From the NCBI RefSeq assembly GCF_025061645.1, contig NZ_JANYMP010000022.1, positions 22,047-86,046 on the forward strand: DNA of 64,000 bases, given 5' to 3'. The notes under the pieces are model-generated. The model did no database searches. It was given only the letters and a program-made list of their open reading frames with translations, and was not told the DNA's origin. Below, one piece after another: positions 17,675 through 25,713 of the stretch; the stretch's first letter is position 1, and each line of letters starts with the position of its first letter. The DNA comes from Umezawaea endophytica. GTDB taxonomy: Bacteria; Actinomycetota; Actinomycetes; Mycobacteriales; Pseudonocardiaceae. Made by a program: the position numbers and the translations under genes.

Positions 17675-17693
17675 CTAGACACACAGCCCACCT

Positions 17694-17920
17694 CTTTCGG
17701 CCCCCCCCGGCCGCCCCCCCCCCGCACCGAACGCAACCGCAACCCTTCCTCGCCCTTGGGCCCCCGGCCGCACCTCGCACCGAACGCGACCGCAGCCCCC
17801 CGCCTGCCTTTCGGGCCCCCGGCCGCCACCCGCCCCGAACGCCCCCGCAGCCTCCCCGCCCTTGGGCCCCCGGCCGCCCCCCGCATCCAACGGCACCGCA
17901 ACTTTCCGTCCCTCAACCCA
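17694..17920. repeat. Four imperfect C-rich tandem repeats (53-61 bp)
   Basis: Units begin near 17694, 17755, 17808 and 17861. Each has the order CTTTCGG or CTTGGG, then CCCCCGGCCGC, then CGCACCGAACGC-like, then ACCGCA. The period of 53 is not a multiple of three and no frame reads through as a repeated peptide, so it is not coding. The plus strand is extremely C-rich and G-poor with runs of up to ten C. The minus strand is correspondingly G-rich and could form G-quadruplexes. Confidence 0.8.
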
Positions 17921-17960
17921 CCCCACCCCCCAACCGCACCCCGATTTTCCGCGCACATCG

Positions 17961-18015
17961 TGACTCCTTCGCTTTGTCAAGGCATCTTTCCCGCCTTGAC
18001 AAAGCGAAGGAGTCA
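17961..18015. terminator. Perfect 23-bp inverted repeat, probable bidirectional terminator
   Basis: Arms 17961-17983 and 17993-18015 are perfectly complementary with a 9-nt loop ATCTTTCCC. It lies between convergent transcripts from the PLP-enzyme gene (+) and tetR (-). Its arms are clearly less GC-rich than the surroundings, so it could also be a mobile palindromic element. Confidence 0.75.
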
Positions 18016-18041
18016 TCGAGACACTCACGCGATCGGGGTGT

Positions 18042-18062
18042 GCTTGGGCTCTGAACCCAAGC
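18042..18062 (-). terminator. Small hairpin just after tetR stop
   Basis: A 7-bp stem GCTTGGG/CCCAAGC with a 7-nt loop lies 2 nt downstream of the tetR stop on the minus strand. Confidence 0.5.
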
Positions 18063-18064
18063 CC

Positions 18065-18712
18065 CTACTTGGGCAACCGCGTGGACAAATACCCGCGAAT
18101 CAACGACTTGGCCTCATCCAGCACCCTCTGCTCCCCGTTCGGATCAATCCGGAACGCCAGATCCAGCACCCCGTCCGCAGCCTGAACAGCCACAGCGATC
18201 GGCAACTGGAGCTCGTCCAACGGGATCCCGAACTTCGCCGCGATCAACTCCACCATCCGATCGGAGATGACCGCGTTGTTGTCCCGCTTGTCGTCCAGCA
18301 ACCGCATGTCCACCGCGTCACCGAAGCGGACCTTGCTGAACGCGGGCACGTCCCGGTGCATCCCGACGTAGGCGTCGAAGATCGTGTCCACGGCGTCCCA
18401 CCAGTGCTCCAGCGGTGTCGACCCGAACCGCGCCGTGATCGTCTCCATGAACTTGTCGAGGTTGCGCATGGTGAGTGCTTGCACCACCGCGCGCTTGTCG
18501 GGGAAGAACTGGTAGAGAGAGCCGACGGCAACTCCCGCGCGTTCGGCGATGAGTGTTGTCGTCACCCCGTCGTAGCCGACTTCCTCGATCAGCGAGGCAC
18601 ACGCTTCGAGCATCCGCTCGACGCGTTTGGCGCTCCGTTGCTGCACCGGTTGACGGCGCAGCGGGGTGGAACTGGTCACGGCGACTCCATGCGACGACGT
18701 TGGGACTCCCAT
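18065..18712 (-). CDS. TetR-family transcriptional regulator
   Basis: A regulator of about 215 residues. The N-terminal TetR helix-turn-helix (about 25-70) has 'RVERMLEACASLIEEVGYDG', 'TTTLIAERAGVAVGSLYQFF' and 'DKRAVVQAL', the last pieces being the recognition helix region. The C-terminal ligand-binding and dimer domain is family-typical, with 'WWDAVDTIFDAYVGMHRDVPAF'. It is divergent from the beta-glucosidase/MFS pair across 104 nt and probably represses it or itself in response to a small ligand. The ATG at 18712 is preferred; an in-frame upstream ATG at 18781 would eat most of the intergenic promoter space, and a GTG near 18680 is also possible. Confidence 0.9.
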   Translation of the reverse strand: MGVPTSSHGVAVTSSTPLRRQPVQQRSAKRVERMLEACASLIEEVGYDGVTTTLIAERAGVAVGSLYQFFPDKRAVVQALTMRNLDKFMETITARFGSTPLEHWWDAVDTIFDAYVGMHRDVPAFSKVRFGDAVDMRLLDDKRDNNAVISDRMVELIAAKFGIPLDELQLPIAVAVQAADGVLDLAFRIDPNGEQRVLDEAKSLIRGYLSTRLPK

Positions 18713-18816
18713 AGTGCCTGCTCGACGCGTTTCGCACTTCCCTGTGAAGCGCAACACGCTTACTATCCGAATCTGTTTCACGTTCTGGACCAGGAAAAAC
18801 CACCCGGAGGCGTTGC

Positions 18817-20085
18817 ATGACGTTGCCTGACGAGTTCCTGTGGGGTGTGTCCACCTCCGCCTTCCAGATCGAGGGTGCGTTCACCGAGGACGGCCGTGGA
18901 CGTTCAGTGTGGGACGAGTTCTCGCCCGTTGTCGATGACGACACGGCCGAGATCGCGTGCGACCACTACCACCGGTACGCGGACGACATCACCCTGATGA
19001 AGGACCTCGGCGTCGGCGCCTACCGGTTCTCCATCGCCTGGCCACGCGTGCAACCGACCGGGAAGGGCCCCGCGAACAGCGCGGGCCTCGACTTCTACGA
19101 CCGGTTGGTCGACGGTCTCGTCGAGGCCGGGATCGACCCGGTCGCGACCCTCTACCACTGGGACACGCCGCAGGTCCTCGAGGACGAGGGCGGCTGGCTG
19201 GGCCGGGACATCACCGGAAGGTTCGCCGAGTACGCGGCGCTCGTCGCCGATCGGCTCGCCGATCGGGTGAAACTCTGGATTCCGATCAACGAACCCGTCG
19301 TCGTCACGCTTTCGGGTTACGCGATCGGCGAACACGCGCCGGGGAAGTCGCTCCTGTTCGGCTCGCTGCCCGCCGCCCACCACCTGAACCTGGCGCACGG
19401 CCTGGCGGTCGAAGCGCTGCGGGCGAACGGCGCGAACGCGGTCGGCACGGCGAACAACCACTCGCCCGCGTGGCCCGCCACCGATTCCCCCGAGGACCGG
19501 TTCGCCGCCGGGTTCTACGACACCATCCACAACTGGCTGTTCGCCGACCCGCAGCTCACCGGCGCCTACCCCGAGGAGGCCGCGCCGTTCCTGCCGATCG
19601 TCGACGGCGACCTGGAGAAGATCGCCGCACCGCTCGACTTCTACGGCGTCAACTACTACAACCCGACCCGGCTCAAGGCGACCACCGAGGGCGAGCCGCT
19701 GCCGTTCGAGCGGATCGACATCGACGAGTACCCGAAGACCTCCTTCGGCTGGCCGGTCGTGCCGGAAGGCCTGACCGAGATGCTGACGACGCTCAAGGAC
19801 CGCTACGGCGACCGCCTGCCCCCGGTGTACATCACCGAATCCGGGTGCAGCTATCCGGAGGACCTCGCCGACCAGGCCCGGATCGACTACCTCGACAGCC
19901 ACCTCAGCGCGGCGCGCGCGGCGGGCGTCCGCGGGTACTTCGTGTGGTCGATCATGGACAACTTCGAGTGGGACTCGGGCTACTCCCAGCGCTTCGGCCT
20001 GGTGCACGTGGACTACAAGACGCAGGAACGGACCCCGCGCGACTCGTACCGCTGGTACCGCGATGTCATCGCAGGCGACAACTGA
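18817..20085 (+). CDS. GH1 family beta-glucosidase
   Basis: A cytoplasmic glycoside hydrolase of 422 residues, without a signal peptide. It starts 'MTLPDEFLWGVSTSAFQIEGA', the family N-terminal signature with the glycone-binding Gln. The acid/base Glu is in 'WIPINEPVV' (about residue 165) and the nucleophile Glu in 'VYITESGCSYPED' (about residue 342). 'WSIMDNFEWDSGYSQRFGLVHVDY' near the C-terminus holds aglycone-site residues. It hydrolyses beta-glucosides or related disaccharides imported into the cell. A GGAGGCG ribosome site precedes the ATG. Its end overlaps the MFS gene by 23 nt, so the two form one unit opposite tetR. Confidence 0.95.
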   Translation: MTLPDEFLWGVSTSAFQIEGAFTEDGRGRSVWDEFSPVVDDDTAEIACDHYHRYADDITLMKDLGVGAYRFSIAWPRVQPTGKGPANSAGLDFYDRLVDGLVEAGIDPVATLYHWDTPQVLEDEGGWLGRDITGRFAEYAALVADRLADRVKLWIPINEPVVVTLSGYAIGEHAPGKSLLFGSLPAAHHLNLAHGLAVEALRANGANAVGTANNHSPAWPATDSPEDRFAAGFYDTIHNWLFADPQLTGAYPEEAAPFLPIVDGDLEKIAAPLDFYGVNYYNPTRLKATTEGEPLPFERIDIDEYPKTSFGWPVVPEGLTEMLTTLKDRYGDRLPPVYITESGCSYPEDLADQARIDYLDSHLSAARAAGVRGYFVWSIMDNFEWDSGYSQRFGLVHVDYKTQERTPRDSYRWYRDVIAGDN

Positions 20086-21298
20086 GGCGCTCGGCGAACC
20101 GGTCGTCCCGGTTCGCCGGAGCTGGATGACGTGGCTGTTCCTCGCGAACCTCGGGCTGTGGCTCGGCATCTACGCGCCCATCCAGGTGCTGCTCCCGCAG
20201 CAGGCCGAACTGTTCGACCAGGCCAACAAGGAACTGGTGTTCGGCCTGGTCACGGGAGCGGGCGCCATCGCGGCGCTGCTCGCGAACCCGGTCATCGGCC
20301 TGCTGTCGGACCGCACCACGTCGAGGTTCGGCCGCCGCCACCCGTGGACGCTCGCGGGTGCGCTGATCGGCGCGTCCGGACTCGTCGTGCTGGCCAACGC
20401 GCCGAGCATCACCGTGATGACGATCGGCTGGTGCCTCGTCCAGGCGGGCCTGAACGGGATGCTGGCCAGCCTCACCTCGGTGGTGCCGGACCAGGTCCCG
20501 GTTGGCCAGCGGGCAACGGTCGGCGGTCTGGTCGGGATCAGCCAGATGCTGGGCACGGTGCTCGGCGCGGTCGTCGTGACGCTGCTGGTGACCGGTCTGA
20601 TGAATGGCTACCTGGCGTGCGCGGCGATCGTGGTGGTCGGCGCGCTGCTGTTCGTAGTGATCACGCCGGACGTCCGGCTGCCGAAGGTGTTGCGGCCGTC
20701 GTTCGTGCTGCGCGAGATGTGGATCTCGCCGAAGGCGCACCCCGACTTCACCTGGGCGTGGGGCTGCCACTTCATGATCAACCTCGGTAACGCGTTCGGC
20801 ACGCTCTACCTGCTGTTCTTCCTCGCCGACGTGGTCCACTACCCGTCGCCCGAAGACGGGCTCCTCATCCTGATGGGTCTGTACGGCGCCGCGCTCGTCG
20901 TCGGCGCGGTCGTGTTCGGCTCCATGTCGGACCGCACCGGCAAGCGCAAGCCGTTCGTCTACCTCGCGGTCGCGGTCATGGCCGCCGCCGCCCTGCTGCT
21001 CGTCGTCTGGCAGACGTGGACCGCGGCCCTGATCGCCGCCCCGCTGCTGGGCGTCGGGTTCGGCGTCTACATGGCCGTGGCGCTCGCGCTGCTCACGCAG
21101 GTGCTGCCCGCCGCGGCGGACCGGGCGAAGGACCTGGGCGTGGTCAACATCGCGAACGCGCTGCCGCAGGTCGTCGCCCCGCTGCTGACCACGGTCGTGC
21201 TCGCCAACCTCGGCGGCTACCGCGGGCTGTTCGCCGTGTCGGCGCTCGCCACCCTCCTCGCCGGGTTCCTGGTGAGCCGAGTCAGGTCCGTTTCCTAG
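20063..21298 (+). CDS. MFS transporter (sugar/glycoside type)
   Basis: A 12-helix major facilitator of 411 residues. The loop 2-3 motif appears as 'GLLSDRTTSRFGRRHPW', and a related motif in the second half is 'GSMSDRTGKRKPF'. These resemble the sugar-transporting branch of MFS (SLC45/GPH-like) more than multidrug exporters. The overlap with the beta-glucosidase gene suggests uptake of the glucoside or export of its product. The start ATG at 20063 gives a short cytoplasmic tail before helix 1. Confidence 0.88.
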   Translation: MSSQATTEALGEPVVPVRRSWMTWLFLANLGLWLGIYAPIQVLLPQQAELFDQANKELVFGLVTGAGAIAALLANPVIGLLSDRTTSRFGRRHPWTLAGALIGASGLVVLANAPSITVMTIGWCLVQAGLNGMLASLTSVVPDQVPVGQRATVGGLVGISQMLGTVLGAVVVTLLVTGLMNGYLACAAIVVVGALLFVVITPDVRLPKVLRPSFVLREMWISPKAHPDFTWAWGCHFMINLGNAFGTLYLLFFLADVVHYPSPEDGLLILMGLYGAALVVGAVVFGSMSDRTGKRKPFVYLAVAVMAAAALLLVVWQTWTAALIAAPLLGVGFGVYMAVALALLTQVLPAAADRAKDLGVVNIANALPQVVAPLLTTVVLANLGGYRGLFAVSALATLLAGFLVSRVRSVS

Positions 21299-21314
21299 GT
21301 GCTGGAGGTAGTTC

Positions 21315-22106
21315 GTGCGGTTGGACGGCAAGACGGTGCTGATCACCGGGGCTTCCCAGGGGATCGGCGCGGCGACCGCTGAACTCGTCGCCACCAGGGG
21401 TGCGCTGGTGATACTTGTGGCCCGCAGCGCTCAAGGGCTCTCCGAACACGCCGAACGGATTGCCGCGACAGGTGGGCGTGCCGTCGTCCGCGCCGCTGAT
21501 CTCGCGGACAGCGCCCAGATCGTCGCGCTGGCAGAACGCGTTCTCGGCGAGTTCGGGCCGCCGGACGTCCTGGTCAACAACGCGGGCGTCGGCCGGTGGC
21601 TGTTCCTGGACGAGACCGACCAGGACGAGCTCACCGGGATGGCCGCGGTGCCGTACCTGGCGGCGGCCCGGCTGACCCGCGAACTGCTGCCCGCCATGCG
21701 AGAACGCGGAACCGGCCGGATCGTGGTGGTGAACTCGCCGATCTCGCGGATGCCCATCCCCGGCGCGACCGGCTACACGTCGGCGCGGTTCGCGTTGCGC
21801 GGGTTGACCGCGGCCCTCCGGTTGGACCTGCGCGGCACCGGGATCGGGATCAGCGAAGTGATCCCGAGCAAGGTGAACAGCCAGTACTGGGTCAACAACC
21901 CCGGCGCCGAGGACCGGATGCCGAGCATCTCGAAGCTGATCCCCGACGTGACCTCGGAACAGGTCGCCGCCGCCATCGCCTCGGTGATCGAGAAGGACCG
22001 CGCGGAACTCGTGTTCCCCTGGCAGCTCAAGGCTTTTGAGGTCGGATCACGCTTGTTCCCCGGACTGACGCACTACCTCGCCTGGAAGACCGGCACCCAT
22101 CGCTGA
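21315..22106 (+). CDS. Short-chain dehydrogenase with Arg in place of the catalytic Lys
   Basis: A classical-size SDR of 263 residues. The cofactor motif 'TGASQGIGAATAEL' and structural 'NNAGVGRW' are intact, and the Ser of the active site is in 'VVVNSPISRMP'. The YxxxK motif, however, reads 'GYTSARFALRG': Tyr is present but the Lys is Arg. Lys normally positions the nicotinamide ribose and lowers the Tyr pKa, so activity may be altered. A GTG start at 21315 follows GGAGGTAG. It begins 16 nt after the MFS stop and probably belongs to the same operon. Confidence 0.9.
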   Translation: MRLDGKTVLITGASQGIGAATAELVATRGALVILVARSAQGLSEHAERIAATGGRAVVRAADLADSAQIVALAERVLGEFGPPDVLVNNAGVGRWLFLDETDQDELTGMAAVPYLAAARLTRELLPAMRERGTGRIVVVNSPISRMPIPGATGYTSARFALRGLTAALRLDLRGTGIGISEVIPSKVNSQYWVNNPGAEDRMPSISKLIPDVTSEQVAAAIASVIEKDRAELVFPWQLKAFEVGSRLFPGLTHYLAWKTGTHR

Positions 22107-22115
22107 ACAGTGAAA

Positions 22116-22158
22116 TCGGCCCCGATGCACGCGCGGGAGGTGCGCACATCGGGGCCGA
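22116..22158 (+). terminator. Hairpin terminator after the SDR
   Basis: A 12-bp perfect stem (22116-22127 and 22147-22158) with a 19-nt partly structured loop begins 9 nt after the SDR stop. Confidence 0.7.
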
Positions 22159-22241
22159 GGTGGAGTCCGCGGACCGGCATCGGTCGGGGAGGAAGGTGCA
22201 CAACACCAGTCCGCGGAAGTCTTGTCATTCAGTTGGAGAAG

Positions 22242-22299
22242 CTGGCCGGCGATCCGTTCGTCGCGGTCGGGGGGTCGCACGTCCCGGATCGCCGGCCAG
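22242..22299. repeat. 15-bp perfect inverted repeat with 28-nt loop
   Basis: Arms 22242-22256 and 22285-22299 are fully complementary. It lies between two other hairpins and serves neither gene end directly. On the minus strand the stretch can be read as peptide, so it may also be part of a small undetected gene. Confidence 0.6.
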
Positions 22300-22313
22300 T
22301 AGGCGGTGGCCCA

Positions 22314-22342
22314 GCCGTGTCGTGTCGGGGGAACGACACGGC
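22314..22342 (-). terminator. Hairpin terminator of the minus-strand gene pair
   Basis: A 10-bp stem (22314-22323 and 22333-22342) with a 9-nt loop lies 12 nt beyond the stop at 22355 on the minus strand. Confidence 0.65.
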
Positions 22343-22354
22343 CGGGGCCGCCCG

Positions 22355-22714
22355 TTAGTGGGCTCTGACCACCGCGCGGCGAGACCTGGTGACAGGAGGG
22401 GTCACCGGGGCTGCGCGCAGGTGGCGAGCCGGGCGCGGGGCCAAACCGCCCGCGACCAGGTGTTCGTACGCGGCGCGCCACACCGAACAAGGAGACTTCT
22501 GCTGCCGCCACCGACTGGAGCACTCAGGGCAGTTGCCCTTCTCGTCCGGCTCGTGTGCGGCCAGCAGCGCTCGCCATCCCTCGGTCAGCCGGGGGAGTTC
22601 GGATCGAGCCACCGAGAGCAGGGACGGGGCGTCGGCTTGACTGGCCAGCTCTGTGAGCAGGTCCAGTCGCTCCCACACCGCGTTGCGGAGGACTTGTCCA
22701 AGGATCTCGTCCAT
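22355..22714 (-). CDS. Small protein with CPEC cysteine motif
   Basis: A 119-residue protein I do not recognise by name. The N-terminal half is helical ('MDEILGQVLRNAVWERLDLL'), and the middle has 'CPECSSRWRQQKSPCSVW', three cysteines that could bind zinc. The C-terminus is basic and Pro/Arg-rich. ATG 22714 is preferred because homology-like structure starts there and an AAAGGTGA ribosome site lies upstream. It follows the next gene by 13 nt in one operon that diverges from the XRE regulator. Confidence 0.7.
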   Translation of the reverse strand: MDEILGQVLRNAVWERLDLLTELASQADAPSLLSVARSELPRLTEGWRALLAAHEPDEKGNCPECSSRWRQQKSPCSVWRAAYEHLVAGGLAPRPARHLRAAPVTPPVTRSRRAVVRAH

Positions 22715-22727
22715 CGAAACGTCACCG

Positions 22728-23054
22728 TCACCTTTCCGCCTGCTCGGCGGCTTCGCGTAGCGCAGCCCTGAGCTGTACGAGTTGGTCAGCCGAGAGCACC
22801 GCGGTCTCACCGGGAGGGCCGACCAGGACCACGCGGTCCTCGTCCACCACAACGGTGAGGCAGCGCTCACGGTCGACCACGTCGCTGCAACGAATCCGCC
22901 ACCAACGACGTTGCCCAGTCGAACCGCGCCATCCGGAGCCAAGGTCGTTCGACTCCTGGACAGTCAGGGAAGACGAAGAGGACACCGTCGTGGGAACGGC
23001 AGGCTCTGCCGAGCCACCACGTGTGGTGGTCACCGCCCGCTCGATCAGATCCAC
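22728..23054 (-). CDS. Small uncharacterised protein divergent from XRE regulator
   Basis: A 108-residue protein with a Ser/Thr-rich N-terminus and a C-terminal two-layer segment: 'RCLTVVVDEDRVVLVGPP' (three strands) followed by a helix, 'SADQLVQLRAALREAAEQA'. The strand-strand-helix plan is vaguely like DUF397 proteins, which accompany XRE regulators in Actinobacteria, but the match is not firm. It shares a 215-nt divergent promoter region with the XRE-TPR gene, so the two units may be co-regulated. Confidence 0.65.
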   Translation of the reverse strand: MDLIERAVTTTRGGSAEPAVPTTVSSSSSLTVQESNDLGSGWRGSTGQRRWWRIRCSDVVDRERCLTVVVDEDRVVLVGPPGETAVLSADQLVQLRAALREAAEQAER

Positions 23055-23269
23055 TGGGTGTTCCTCTCCGTGCTCACTCGCTTACCGGAACTTAGATTGC
23101 GATGATTCATCCCGGATCGGGACGTCAAAACGCTGGCCGGTGGAAGTGCCACGATGAGCGGTCAGTGGAGTTCGGTAGAGCCGATCAGCTCCGCCGATCG
23201 GTACTTCTCGCAGTTGGGGGAGTGCCCCTACTCTGCCGTTGACGCCCAAAGGACTGTGAGGCGGCGAAA

Positions 23270-24652
23270 TTGAACACCATGAGTTCGCAAGGTGCTCCGG
23301 TGAGTTCCGAGGTCTGGGACCAGCAGGAGATGCGGGACGCGCTTGCTCGGCGGGAGATCAGCTCGGTGTACCGGCTGCTCCGCCGCCACGGTGTGTCGCA
23401 GCGCCAGATCGCGGCGCTGACGGGCCAGTCGCAGTCCGAGGTCTCGGAGATCCTCAAGGGTCGTCAGGTCATGGCCTACGACGTCCTGACGCGGATCGCC
23501 ATGGGCCTGGGCGTACCCAGGGGGTACATGGGCCTCGCTTACGACGAGGCAACGGCAGTACGGGTGGCCGCGACCGCGGACTCACCCAATTCTGAGGAGG
23601 ACGAGTCGGTGAAGCGTCGGAAGTTCCTCGCGCACGCCGCCGCCGTGACAGTCGGCGCGGCCGTGCTCGGTACGGACTCCGGGTCGTGGGTTTCGAACCC
23701 CACACAGACTCCGGCCCCTGGACGTATCGGGATGACCGACGTCCGCCAGGTGGAAGCGGCCACGCGCGCCCTGCGAGCGCTGGACTACCAGTACGGCGGC
23801 GGCTCCTGTCGCGACGCAGTGGTGGCCCAGTTGTCGTGGGGCCAGCAGATGCTGGGCGCGAACGCGACGGACCTGGTGCGGGAGCGGCTCTTCGTGGCTC
23901 TCGCCGACCTGCACAACCTGGCCGGGTGGACGTCGTTCGACACCGGTCTCATGGACTCCGCCCGCAACCACTTCGGGCAGGCGCTCGACCTCGCGAAGCA
24001 GGGTCGCAACGAGGCGCTGGTGGCGAACATCCTCTACCGCATGGGTCGGGTGTACCTGCACCAGGACGCCCCGGACGACGCGCTCAAGGTGTTCCAGCTC
24101 GGCCAGTTGGCGGCGCAGAACTCCGGTTCCGAACTGGCCGTCGGCATCCTCTGCGCGAACGAGGCGTGGGCCTACGCGAAGATGGGTTCGGACGACCAGG
24201 CCATCAAGCTGCTCGGTCGCGCCCGTGACGAGTTCGCCAGGGCGAACGTCGGCGAAGCGCCCGCGTGGGCCAAGTTCTTCACCGAGATCGACCTGTCGTC
24301 GATGATCGGCACGGTGCACACGGAGCTGGCCCAGACGGTGGACGTGAAGTACACGCGGACCGCGATCCCCGCGCTGTCCAAGGCGGTCAACGGGTTCGGC
24401 GAGGACATGACCCGCAACCGGTCGTTCAACCTGACCTCGTTGTCGATCAACCACCTCATCGAGGGCGACGTCGACCACGGCGCGAAGGTCGGCCGCCAGG
24501 CCGTCGACCTGTCCGAGGGCTTGAAGTCCATCCGCACCAAGGACCGCATGAAGCCCTTGCTGCGCGAGGCCGACAAGCGCCGCAACAACCCCGATGCCCG
24601 TGAGCTGGCGGACCGCCTTGCCAAGTTCACCGGCAGCGATACCGCGGCGTGA
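23270..24652 (+). CDS. XRE-type regulator with TPR-like C-terminus (NsdA-like)
   Basis: A DNA-binding protein of about 460 residues. The helix-turn-helix is at about 30-85 ('VSQRQIAALTGQSQSEVSEI'). Residues about 116-135 contain 'KRRKFLAHAAAVTVGAAVL', which looks like a twin-arginine or membrane segment but sits in the middle of the chain, as in NsdA-like developmental regulators of Streptomyces. The rest is helical with TPR-like repeats ('ALVANILYRMGRVYLHQDAP'). The start could be TTG 23270 or ATG 23279. Its stop overlaps the GTG of the APH-like gene by 4 nt. Confidence 0.85.
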   Translation: MNTMSSQGAPVSSEVWDQQEMRDALARREISSVYRLLRRHGVSQRQIAALTGQSQSEVSEILKGRQVMAYDVLTRIAMGLGVPRGYMGLAYDEATAVRVAATADSPNSEEDESVKRRKFLAHAAAVTVGAAVLGTDSGSWVSNPTQTPAPGRIGMTDVRQVEAATRALRALDYQYGGGSCRDAVVAQLSWGQQMLGANATDLVRERLFVALADLHNLAGWTSFDTGLMDSARNHFGQALDLAKQGRNEALVANILYRMGRVYLHQDAPDDALKVFQLGQLAAQNSGSELAVGILCANEAWAYAKMGSDDQAIKLLGRARDEFARANVGEAPAWAKFFTEIDLSSMIGTVHTELAQTVDVKYTRTAIPALSKAVNGFGEDMTRNRSFNLTSLSINHLIEGDVDHGAKVGRQAVDLSEGLKSIRTKDRMKPLLREADKRRNNPDARELADRLAKFTGSDTAA

Positions 24653-25584
24653 GACCGGTCTCCCTCATGTCCTCGGCGGTCACCCTCGACGGTCGGTTCA
24701 CCAGGGAGAAGCTGGCTGACGCGCTGCGGAGGCTGTGCGCCGAGCACGGTCTGGACCACCGCGGCGCGCGGCTCCTGAAGTTCACCAGCAATGCCGTTTT
24801 CGAGCTCCCCGCCGAGCGGGCGGTGGTGCGGATCGTCGGCTCGACGCGGCTGCGGCACCGCGCGGCCAAGGTCGTCCGGGTCGCCACCTGGCTGGCCGAG
24901 CACGACGTTCCCGCCGTCCGCCTGCTGACCGGTTTCCCGCTGCCGGTGGTCGTGGGCGACCACCTCGCGACCCTCTGGCACCACGTCCCCGGCACAGCTC
25001 AACCGGCCCGCGCCCTCGACGGCCGAGACCTCGCTCGGGTGCTGCGGAGGCTGCACGAGCTGCCCGCTCCGCCGTTCGAACTGCCCGAATGGGCACCGCT
25101 CGACGACGTTCGGCGTCGACTCGCCGATGCGGAAGAACTGTCCGGTTCGGACCGCTCCTTCCTGGAGGAACGCTGCGCTTCGCTCGACGAACGGCTCGCC
25201 GGGCTGCGGCCCGCCCTGCCGACGGGCGTCCTGCACGGCGACGCGCACCTCGGCAACCTGATCGCGAGCCCGTCCGGCCCGGTGCTGTGCGACTTCGACT
25301 CGACGGCGACCGGCCCGCGCGAGTGGGACCTGAGTTCGCTGCCCGTCGGTGTGGCGAGGTTCGGCCACTCGCCAAGGTGGCAGCGGCAGCTCGTCCGCGG
25401 CTACCGCTTCGACGTGACCAGGTGGGACGGGTTCCCCGTGCTCCGCGACCTGCGTGAGCTGAAACTCACCACGAGTGCGCTGCCGATCTTGCGCAGCCAC
25501 CCCGGCGTGCGGGTTGAGCTGCGGCGACGCCTCACCGCGCTGCGCCGCGGCGATACCACGTCCAGGTGGTCGCCCTACCGCTGA
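24649..25584 (+). CDS. Aminoglycoside-phosphotransferase-fold kinase
   Basis: A 311-residue APH/choline-kinase-like protein. The catalytic loop 'VLHGDAHLGNL' and metal-binding 'LCDFDSTATGPREWDLSSL' are intact. The N-lobe has 'RLLKFTSNAVFELPAERAVVRI' with a short Gly-free loop. It would transfer the gamma-phosphate of ATP to a small hydroxylated molecule; true antibiotic resistance is not implied. Translation is coupled to the XRE-TPR gene (GTGA overlap), a pairing that recurs in Pseudonocardiaceae, so it may make or remove a signal read by that regulator. Confidence 0.88.
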   Translation: MRPVSLMSSAVTLDGRFTREKLADALRRLCAEHGLDHRGARLLKFTSNAVFELPAERAVVRIVGSTRLRHRAAKVVRVATWLAEHDVPAVRLLTGFPLPVVVGDHLATLWHHVPGTAQPARALDGRDLARVLRRLHELPAPPFELPEWAPLDDVRRRLADAEELSGSDRSFLEERCASLDERLAGLRPALPTGVLHGDAHLGNLIASPSGPVLCDFDSTATGPREWDLSSLPVGVARFGHSPRWQRQLVRGYRFDVTRWDGFPVLRDLRELKLTTSALPILRSHPGVRVELRRRLTALRRGDTTSRWSPYR

Positions 25585-25713
25585 GAACCTGTCTGTTGGG
25601 CCACGAACCGGTAACGCCCGCCCGTCGGTTTCCGACGTTGGCAGGGAAGGGCGCATTTTTGCGGCGCCCCGGAGTACCCGGTGCGGTTCTGATGGCGAGG
25701 TAGGTAGCCACCG

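Noticed and set aside
22047..22523. Minus-strand open frame reading through 22,100-22,350
   Set aside because: Its C-terminal part is antisense to the SDR gene and it spans two apparent terminator hairpins. A short central peptide with a 15-bp palindrome remains possible but is not supported.
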